Assembly: GCA_937919075.1 (NCBI GenBank)
Contig: CALFOF010000077.1
Coordinates: forward strand, 1-5,516
Source of the DNA: an uncultured Cyanobium sp.
GTDB lineage: Bacteria; Cyanobacteriota; Cyanobacteriia; PCC-6307; Cyanobiaceae
Length of the DNA: 5,516 nucleotides
Reading direction: 5' to 3'
This document shows, piece by piece, positions 1 to 5,498 of the stretch. Each line of letters opens with the position of its first letter. Position 1 is the first letter of the stretch. Position numbers and translations under genes: made by a program. Below the pieces are notes generated by a model. That model ran no database searches. It worked only from the letters and a program-made list of their open reading frames with translations, and was not told the origin of the DNA.

Positions 1-18
1 CAACGAGACGCCACGTCC

Positions 19-1320
19 ATGGCGGAGACCAGCGGGGACCGCACCCCCTTTCCGAATCCAGCTGACGCCGGTGGAGGCAACACCGCCCCGTGGCCCCCCC
101 CCCATCCCGTGGTGATCGTCGGGGGCGGCTTCGGTGGCCTGTATGTGGCGCTGGCTCTGTCCACCCGACGGGATCCGCCACCGGTGCTACTCGTCGAGCC
201 GAACGAGCGGTTCGTATTTTTGCCGCTCCTCTACGAGCTTCTCTCCGATGAGCTGCGCCCCTGGGAAGTGGCGCCGCGCTACGCCAGCCTGCTGGCCAGC
301 CGCGGCATCGCCTGGCTGCGCGACCGGGTGGCGAGCATCGATGCCGCCGCCGGCACCGTGACCACCACCCAGGGGCGTTGCCTGCCCTATTCCCGGCTCG
401 TGGTGGCCACCGGCAGCCGCGCCAATGATTTCGGCATTCCCGGCGTGGGCGAGCATGCCCTGCAGTTCCGCAGCCTGGAGGATGTGGAACGCCTTCAATC
501 CCTGGTGCAGCAGCTCAAGGCGCAGCAGCGGCCGCTGCAACGCCTGGCGATCGTGGGTGCTGGAGCCAGCGGCGTGGAACTGGCCTGCAAGCTGGCCGAC
601 CTGCTGCAGGGCCACGCCGTGCTGGAGCTGGTGGAGCAAGGCGCCGAGCTGCTGCCGGAGGCGCGTGCCTTCAACCGGGAGCAGGCCAGGGCCGCCCTGC
701 TGCGTCGGGATGTACGGCTGCGCACCCATACCCGGGTGGAAGCGGTGGAGGCCGGCCGGGTCACGCTGCGGCATGAACCGGCCGGCGGGGGCGCCGCCAA
801 CACCGAGCATCTCAGCGTTGATGGTGTGGTCTGGACCGCCGGGGTGACGGTGGTCGCGCCAGCGATCACACCCGTTGCCGCCATCGACCGCCGCGGCCGT
901 CTGCTCTGCCACCCCGATCTGTCGTTGGTGCAGCACCCCAATCTCTATGCCCTCGGCGATGTGGCCCATGTGGCCGATGCCGATGGCGAGCCCCTGCCCG
1001 GCACGGCCCAGGTGGCCTTCCAGCAGGCCGACAACCTGGCCGACAACCTGATCCGCAGCCTGGCCGGCGAGCCCACCACCCCCTTTCGCTGGAACGATCT
1101 CGGCGAAATGATCAGCCTCGGCATCGGCGAGGCCAGCCTCACCGGGCTGGGGCTCACCCTGGCCGGATCCGCTGCCTACCGCCTCCGCCAGCTCACCTAT
1201 CTGGGCCGTCTGCCGGGGCTGCCCCACCAGCTGCGCGTGGCCGCCGGCTGGCTTTCAGGCCTGGGCCGCCCCCTCTTCGCCACCGGCGAACCCGCCCGCA
1301 CGCCGCCGCCCCGGCCCTGA
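19..1320 (+). CDS. ndbB: NdbB/NDC1-type NAD(P)H:quinone oxidoreductase (probable demethylphylloquinone reductase)
   Basis: This is a two-dinucleotide-binding-fold flavoprotein of the type II NADH dehydrogenase family, 433 residues. The FAD site is VGGGFGGL at 34-41, with acidic E60 ending the second strand and ATG at 130-132. The NAD(P)H site is VGAGASGVE at 179-187, with E206 after it. The second FAD motif is ALGDV at 311-315 (D314), followed by the quinone-site signature AQVAFQQ at 330-336. RFVFLPLLYELLS (64-76), PWEVAPR (81-87) and LGEMISLG (361-368) closely match plant NDC1 and cyanobacterial NdbB as I recall them. That branch reduces demethylphylloquinone before its methylation to phylloquinone, the photosystem I cofactor; a respiratory NDH-2 role is the alternative. 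It should be a peripheral membrane protein. ATG 19 has no visible Shine-Dalgarno and the frame is open to the window edge. GTG 109 or 112, just before the fold, are possible starts. Residues 1-30 are proline/glycine-rich and look non-catalytic. Confidence 0.85.
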   Translation: MAETSGDRTPFPNPADAGGGNTAPWPPPHPVVIVGGGFGGLYVALALSTRRDPPPVLLVEPNERFVFLPLLYELLSDELRPWEVAPRYASLLASRGIAWLRDRVASIDAAAGTVTTTQGRCLPYSRLVVATGSRANDFGIPGVGEHALQFRSLEDVERLQSLVQQLKAQQRPLQRLAIVGAGASGVELACKLADLLQGHAVLELVEQGAELLPEARAFNREQARAALLRRDVRLRTHTRVEAVEAGRVTLRHEPAGGGAANTEHLSVDGVVWTAGVTVVAPAITPVAAIDRRGRLLCHPDLSLVQHPNLYALGDVAHVADADGEPLPGTAQVAFQQADNLADNLIRSLAGEPTTPFRWNDLGEMISLGIGEASLTGLGLTLAGSAAYRLRQLTYLGRLPGLPHQLRVAAGWLSGLGRPLFATGEPARTPPPRP

Positions 1321-1976
1321 ACGCCGTCGCCGCCACAGAGGCTTGGCCGGCCCCCAAAGGGCTGCTGCTCGATGCGATGGGCACCTTGATCGGCCTGCGG
1401 GAATCAGTCGGCACCACCTATGCGGCCGCCGCTGCCGGCCATGGGATCACGCTGAGTGCAGCCGCCATCGACCAGGCCTTTCCGGCCGTGCTGCGCCAGG
1501 CCCCGCCCCTGGCGTTCCCAGGCCTGCAACTGCAGGAGCTGGAGCAGGCCGAACGGCAGTGGTGGGGCGAGCGGATCGATGCCGCCTTGCTGGCCGCCGG
1601 CGGCGCCCCTGCCCCCGCCGCCCTGCAGGAGGAGCTGTATCTCCGCTTTGCCGATCCAGCGCTGTGGCGCGTGCTTCCCGGGGTGAGCACTGCCCTTGGA
1701 CACTGGGCGGCACTGGGGCTCCAGCTGGCAGTGGTGAGCAATTTCGACGGTCGTCTGCACGGGCTGCTCAGCGGGCTGGGCCTGGCGGAGCATCTCCAGG
1801 CGGTGATCGTCTCCAGCGCCGCCGGGGCCGCCAAACCCGACCCCCTGCCCTTCCGGTTGGCGCTGACGGCCCTGGGCCTCGGAGCCGCTGACGTGTGGCA
1901 CGTGGGGGACAGCCCGGAGGATGCTGAAGGGGCGGCCGCCGCCGGTGTGCGTTGCCTGCGGATCCAACGCCCCTGA
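1317..1976 (+). CDS. HAD-superfamily subfamily IA hydrolase, REG-2/HDHD3-like (start uncertain)
   Basis: This is a haloacid-dehalogenase-fold hydrolase, probably a soluble phosphatase-like enzyme of unknown substrate. Numbered from CTG 1317, motif I is LLLDAMGTL (16-24, nucleophile D19), motif II VVSNFD (139-144, S141), motif III AAKPDP (K173) and motif IV HVGDSPED (D198, D202). QWW, YLRFADPALW, LPGV and VSNFDGRL together resemble human HDHD3 and plant REG-2-like proteins as I recall them. The usual second Asp of the DxD motif is Met (M21), so phosphatase activity is not assured. The first in-frame ATG (1377) encodes that M21 and would remove the nucleophile, so translation must begin earlier. 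Reading back to about 1236 I found no in-frame ATG, GTG or TTG. CTG 1317, overlapping the preceding stop as CTGA, is the proposed start; a caller limited to standard starts would give 1377-1976. No Shine-Dalgarno is visible. The coding identity is firm; the 5' end is not. Confidence 0.8.
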   Translation: MNAVAATEAWPAPKGLLLDAMGTLIGLRESVGTTYAAAAAGHGITLSAAAIDQAFPAVLRQAPPLAFPGLQLQELEQAERQWWGERIDAALLAAGGAPAPAALQEELYLRFADPALWRVLPGVSTALGHWAALGLQLAVVSNFDGRLHGLLSGLGLAEHLQAVIVSSAAGAAKPDPLPFRLALTALGLGAADVWHVGDSPEDAEGAAAAGVRCLRIQRP

Positions 1977-1980
1977 CCCG

Positions 1981-1998
1981 ATGCACCCGCGCCCTTGA
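1981..1998 (+). other. Five-codon mini-ORF overlapping the hflX start
   Basis: An ATG at 1981 opens a five-codon frame (MHPRP) whose TGA stop at 1996-1998 overlaps the TTG start of hflX as TTGA. It lies in the 18-base gap after the hydrolase gene. The arrangement would let ribosomes terminate exactly on the hflX start and reinitiate. No Shine-Dalgarno precedes it, and a chance ATG in a short gap is a realistic explanation. Confidence 0.25.
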
Positions 1999-3638
1999 AA
2001 CAAGCTGTGCTGCTGGGACGCGTCAACGGTCTGCGCCCCGCCCAGAAACGCCGCCTGGAGCGGCTGTCCCACCGCCGCCACCCCGAAGGCGGCGGCGCGG
2101 AGCTGCTCTGCCTGCAGCGGCTGGCCGCCGAGGCCCGTGAGCTGGAGCTGCCACTGAGCCTGGTGGTCGATGGCCGCGGCCTCACCCGGCTGCTGTGGGT
2201 GGGGCCGCTGGAGCAATCGGGCCGCCTGATCGAGCGGCTGCCCGGCAGCGAGCGGCGCCAGGGGAGCGATCTGCGCCTGATCACCTGCGTGGGCCGCAAG
2301 CCCGCTCTCGAACCGCTGGCCAGCGAAGCGCTGGTGGGGCTTGATCTGGAGCCCCTGGTGTGGCTCCGCTACCCCGACAAGGCCGCCGCGTGGGGACGCT
2401 GGGCGGCTGCGGCCTACACCATCAGCCAGGAGGAGGGGCGCCCCTGGGCCCTGCATCGGGAGGCCGATCTGGCCGAGCTCTGCGAGGCCGAGGCCTCGCC
2501 GGCACCAGCGGAGGCTGCGGCCGACAACGCACGGCTGGCGCCCCAGGCGGGCCCCGAACGGGTGCTGTTGCTGGCCCTGATCGGTGAGGACAGCACCACC
2601 AGCGAGCGCGACATCGCCGAACTCGAAGGGCTGGTGCGCAGCGCCGGCGCCGTGCCGGTGGGCCTGATCCAGCAGAAACGCCAGGGGGCTGCGGCCCAGG
2701 CGTTCTGGGGAGACGGGAAACTGCGCGAGGCGGCGCTGGAGGCCCGGCGGCTGGGAGCCACCCTGGTGGTGACCGATCGGGACCTCACGCCGGTGCAGGC
2801 CCGCAACATGGAGCGGCTGGTGGACCTGCCGATCAGCGACCGCACCGAACTGATTCTTGACATCTTTGCCCAGCGAGCTGCCAGCGGCGCCGGACGTCTG
2901 CAGGTGGAGCTGGCCCAGCTGCGCTACCGGCTGCCACGGCTCAGCGGCCGCGGCCAGAGCCTCTCGCGCCAGGGGGGCGGCATCGGCACCCGAGGCCCGG
3001 GGGAAACCCAGCTGGAGAAAGACCGGCGGGCCATTGCCCGCCGCCTCGACCGCCTGCAACGGGAGGTCCAACGGCTCGGAGAGCACCGGGCTCGCCTGCG
3101 CGAGGGACGCCAGGGCGTGAAGCGCCTGGCCCTGGTGGGGTACACCAACGCCGGCAAGAGCTCCCTGCTCAATGCCCTTACCCGCCCGGCGGCGGGTGAG
3201 GAGGTGCTGGCCGAGAACAAGCTGTTCGCCACCCTCGATCCCACCACCCGGCGGCTGGACCTGCCGGATGGGCAGGGAGGGCTGGTGCGGATGTTGATCA
3301 CCGACACGGTGGGATTCATCCGCGAATTGCCGCTGCCCCTGGTGGAGGCGTTCCGGTCCACGCTGGAGGAAACCCTCGACGCAGACGGGTTGCTGATCGT
3401 GGTGGATCTTGCTGATCCTGCCTGGCCTGTGCAGCTCAAGGCCGTACACACCATCCTCGATTCCCTCGGCAGCCATGCCCCCCGCCGCCTGGTGGCCAAC
3501 CAGATTGATCGTTGCCCTGCCGGCGCCCTTGATCAGGCCCGATCTTTCGACGCTGATGTGGTGTTTGTTTCCGCAACGGCAGGGTTGGGCTTGCAGCACT
3601 TGGGTGACGTCCTGCAAGATTGGCCACAATCTGCGTAG
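1995..3638 (+). CDS. hflX: GTPase HflX, long N-terminal extension
   Basis: HflX is a ribosome-binding GTPase that splits or rescues stalled 70S ribosomes, notably after heat stress, and acts in the cytosol. All G motifs are visible: G1 GYTNAGKSS (382-390, K388), G2 region FATLDPTTR (411-419), G3 DTVGF (437-441), G4 NQID (502-505, where NKxD is usual) and G5 VSAT (525-528). The HflX-specific N-terminal domain runs from about 189 (VLLLALIGED) through a helical stretch to the glycine-rich linker GGGIGTRGPGETQLEKDRR (327-345). Residues 1-188 form an extra domain absent from the roughly 426-residue E. coli protein. The chain ends only about 20 residues after G5, so the usual C-terminal domain is reduced. 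The chosen TTG start is 18 bases after the preceding stop and keeps KQAVLLGRVNGLRP; GTG 2007 is the alternative. No clear Shine-Dalgarno is present, so initiation may depend on coupling. Confidence 0.93.
   Translation: MKQAVLLGRVNGLRPAQKRRLERLSHRRHPEGGGAELLCLQRLAAEARELELPLSLVVDGRGLTRLLWVGPLEQSGRLIERLPGSERRQGSDLRLITCVGRKPALEPLASEALVGLDLEPLVWLRYPDKAAAWGRWAAAAYTISQEEGRPWALHREADLAELCEAEASPAPAEAAADNARLAPQAGPERVLLLALIGEDSTTSERDIAELEGLVRSAGAVPVGLIQQKRQGAAAQAFWGDGKLREAALEARRLGATLVVTDRDLTPVQARNMERLVDLPISDRTELILDIFAQRAASGAGRLQVELAQLRYRLPRLSGRGQSLSRQGGGIGTRGPGETQLEKDRRAIARRLDRLQREVQRLGEHRARLREGRQGVKRLALVGYTNAGKSSLLNALTRPAAGEEVLAENKLFATLDPTTRRLDLPDGQGGLVRMLITDTVGFIRELPLPLVEAFRSTLEETLDADGLLIVVDLADPAWPVQLKAVHTILDSLGSHAPRRLVANQIDRCPAGALDQARSFDADVVFVSATAGLGLQHLGDVLQDWPQSA
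2072..2095 (+). repeat. GC-only inverted repeat early in hflX
   Basis: CCGCCGCC at 2072-2079 and GGCGGCGG at 2088-2095 are perfect reverse complements around an 8-base loop. The hairpin would sit about 77 bases into the hflX message. Both arms are runs of GCC/GGC-type triplets, common in this composition, so chance is quite possible. Confidence 0.5.
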
Positions 3639-3641
3639 GGA
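3637..3641 (+). promoter_or_regulatory. Probable ribosome binding site of the SLC13-type transporter
   Basis: AGGGA overlaps the hflX stop codon (TAG at 3636-3638) and lies 8 bases before ATG 3650. It is the best-placed Shine-Dalgarno-like sequence in the window. It supports ATG 3650 over the in-frame TTG at 3620, which would overlap hflX by 19 bases. Confidence 0.5.
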
Positions 3642-3649
3642 TTACGTCC

Positions 3650-5464
3650 ATGGATGCTCTGCTCCAGGCCGCCCTCCAGCCCCAGGCCCTGATCACTCTG
3701 GTCACAATGGCCGGCTCGATCGTTCTGTTCGTGACCGGTTGGTTGGCCCCTGAAGTCACTGGCCTGCTGGTGGCTGGTCTGCTGATGGCCACCGGTGTGC
3801 TTAACCCTTCCGAAGCACTGGAAGGCTTCGGAAGTTCGGGTCTGATCACCGTGCTCGGCATGTTTGCGCTTTCGGCCGGTCTGTTTCGCTCCGGCGGCCT
3901 CGATCGGCTGAGGGGCATGATCGGCTCCGATGCGGTGCGCACCCCGAAGCGGATGATCATTCTGCTCACCACCTTGGTGGCACCGATCTCTTCCTTCGTG
4001 CCGAACACCCCGATCGTGGCCTCCTTGCTGCCCGTGGTCGAGGGCTGGTGCCACCGCCGCCACATCCCGCCCTCGAAGGTGCTGCTGCCGCTGTCATTCG
4101 CCACGGTTCTGGGCGGCACGTTGACGCTGATCGGCAGTTCGGTGAACCTGCTGGCCAGCGAAGTCAGCGGCAAGCTGGGCTACGGCACCTTCGACCTGTT
4201 CAGCTTCACACCGATCGGGATCGGGGTGTGGCTGGCAGGCAGCCTGGTGATGGTGCTGCTCTCCGACCGCTTTCTGCCGGATCGCGGCAGCGACGATCAT
4301 GATCTGACCCGCAGCTTCAGCGGCAGCGGCTATCTCACCGAGGTGATGATCCCGGCGGGCTCCGAGCTGGTGGGCCAATCCCTGCACGGCACACGTCTGC
4401 AGCGTCGTTTCGATGTCGACGTGCTTGAGCTCCATCGCGAAGAAGAGCGCTTCACCCCACCGCTGGCCGATCGCATCCTGCAGAAGGGTGATCGCTTGGT
4501 GCTGCGCTGCACCCGTGAAGACTTGCTGAGGATGCAGCAAGACCACACCATCGTGCTTGCGCCTGTGCCCGAATCAGGAGCCGCCGAGGTGGCTTCCCAG
4601 ACGGTGGCCAACCTGCGGATGGTGGAGGTGCTGCTGCCGGCGGGCTCGACCCTGGCCGGGGAAAGCTTGAGGGATATGCGTTTCCGCCAGCGTTATAACG
4701 CAACAGTTCTAGCCCTGCGCCGTGGCAATGCAGTGTTGCGAGAGCGGCTCGGCAGAGCGACCCTAAGAGAGGGCGACGTGCTGCTGCTGCAAGGACCCCA
4801 GGATGCCATCCGCGGACTCCAGGCCAGCAATGACCTGGTGGTCCTCGAGCAAATCGAAGACGATCTGCCCACCGTGAGCCGCAAGGGAATCGCCGTGGTC
4901 ATTTTTATGCTGGTGATCCTGCTGCCCAGCTTCAAGGTGTTGCCCCTGGTGGCGGCCGTGCTCCTGGGCACTGTGGCGATGGTGGCCACCGGTTGCCTCC
5001 GCACCGGCGAACTGCTGCGCTCGATCCGCTTGGATGTGATCCTCCTACTGGGATCGCTGGCGAGCTTCAGTGTTGCGCTGGAGAAAACCGGGCTAGCCGA
5101 AGCCATGGCCAAGTCCCTACTCAGCGCTCTTCTGCAGTGGCCTACCTACTGGGCCCTCGCAGCGATTTTCCTGTTCACCACCCTGCTCACAGAGGTGATG
5201 AGCAACGCAGCCACGGTGGCGATCGTGATTCCAATCGCGGCCCAGGTCGCCATCGGCCTGGGCATGCCGCCGATGGCCTTCATCTTCACGGTGCTGTTCG
5301 GCGCCAGCCAGAGCTTCCTCAGCCCGGTGGGCTATCAGACGAACCTGATGGTGTTAGGACCGGGGCGCTATCGCTTTCTCGATGTGGCCCGCTACGGATT
5401 TCCGCTCACCGTGGTGATGACCCTGCTGGTGCCATGGCTGGTCTGCAGACAGTTCGGGATTTAG
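3650..5464 (+). CDS. SLC13/ArsB-NhaD-type ion-coupled transporter with two TrkA-C (RCK_C) domains
   Basis: This 604-residue inner-membrane protein is usually named a sodium/sulfate symporter. Hydrophobic segments cluster at about 14-204 and 412-598. Between them lies a soluble block with two tandem TrkA-C domains at about 227-297 and 321-390, opening with the related MIPAGSELVGQSL and LLPAGSTLAGESL. Paired re-entrant-loop motifs are seen in each half: SSFVPNTPI (114-122) with GGTLTLIGSSVN (155-166), and TEVMSNAATVA (514-524) with SPVGYQTNLMV (558-568). This two-repeat design belongs to the ion transporter superfamily that includes SLC13 and the algal SAC1/SLT proteins. Sodium or proton coupling with an anion such as sulfate is plausible, but nothing in the sequence fixes the substrate, and GSSVN departs from the more usual GTSTN. 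TrkA-C domains suggest gating by a small ligand. ATG 3650 was chosen for its spacing (11 bases after hflX) and its Shine-Dalgarno-like AGGGA; TTG 3620 would add ten residues. Confidence 0.88.
   Translation: MDALLQAALQPQALITLVTMAGSIVLFVTGWLAPEVTGLLVAGLLMATGVLNPSEALEGFGSSGLITVLGMFALSAGLFRSGGLDRLRGMIGSDAVRTPKRMIILLTTLVAPISSFVPNTPIVASLLPVVEGWCHRRHIPPSKVLLPLSFATVLGGTLTLIGSSVNLLASEVSGKLGYGTFDLFSFTPIGIGVWLAGSLVMVLLSDRFLPDRGSDDHDLTRSFSGSGYLTEVMIPAGSELVGQSLHGTRLQRRFDVDVLELHREEERFTPPLADRILQKGDRLVLRCTREDLLRMQQDHTIVLAPVPESGAAEVASQTVANLRMVEVLLPAGSTLAGESLRDMRFRQRYNATVLALRRGNAVLRERLGRATLREGDVLLLQGPQDAIRGLQASNDLVVLEQIEDDLPTVSRKGIAVVIFMLVILLPSFKVLPLVAAVLLGTVAMVATGCLRTGELLRSIRLDVILLLGSLASFSVALEKTGLAEAMAKSLLSALLQWPTYWALAAIFLFTTLLTEVMSNAATVAIVIPIAAQVAIGLGMPPMAFIFTVLFGASQSFLSPVGYQTNLMVLGPGRYRFLDVARYGFPLTVVMTLLVPWLVCRQFGI
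3807..3834 (+). repeat. Perfect 10-bp inverted repeat inside the transporter gene
   Basis: CTTCCGAAGC (3807-3816) and GCTTCGGAAG (3825-3834) are exact reverse complements separated by the 8-base loop ACTGGAAG. The element lies about 157 bases into the transporter gene and encodes residues around PSEALEGFGSS. No T tract follows, so it does not look like a terminator. Confidence 0.7.
4328..4819 (+). repeat. Internal duplication encoding tandem TrkA-C domains
   Basis: The segments at about 4328-4540 and 4610-4819 encode two homologous domains of about 70 residues. Shared positions include PAGS, the following G-x-S-L, R-x-R, V-L-x-L and the KGD/EGD turn before a hydrophobic strand. Divergence is high at DNA level, so this is an old domain duplication, not a recent repeat. 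Confidence 0.75.
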
Positions 5465-5472
5465 GCCCTTTG

Positions 5473-5494
5473 GTGCCTAACCTGTACCAGGCAC
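5473..5494. repeat. Short inverted repeat after the transporter stop
   Basis: GTGCCT (5473-5478) pairs with AGGCAC (5489-5494) around a 10-base loop; CCTG (5481-5484) and CAGG (5488-5491) offer a competing smaller stem. There is no following T tract, so an intrinsic terminator is not supported. It could be an operator half-site pair, a weak hairpin or chance. Confidence 0.35.
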
Positions 5495-5498
5495 AGGA

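Noticed and set aside
187..1227. A 346-codon minus-strand frame opposite the quinone reductase gene
   Set aside because: Composition-driven shadow of a gene with clear FAD and NAD motifs; no motif seen in its own translation.
1311..1322. Programmed frameshift joining the quinone reductase to the hydrolase
   Set aside because: A -1 shift would be required, but no X XXY YYZ slippery heptamer is present, and CCC-TGA would favour +1, which leads to the wrong frame.
1343..1891. A 182-codon + strand frame overlapping the hydrolase gene
   Set aside because: Arginine/proline-rich, low-complexity translation in the wrong frame; the overlapping frame carries all the HAD motifs.
1404..3629. A 741-codon open frame on the minus strand across the hydrolase and hflX
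   Set aside because: It mirrors the codon structure of two well-supported + strand genes that share a frame in GC-rich DNA. The translation is rich in Q, G, H and P with no recognisable domain.
3620..3649. Earlier TTG start for the transporter
   Set aside because: It would overlap hflX by 19 bases and adds ten residues before a well-spaced ATG with a Shine-Dalgarno-like AGGGA.
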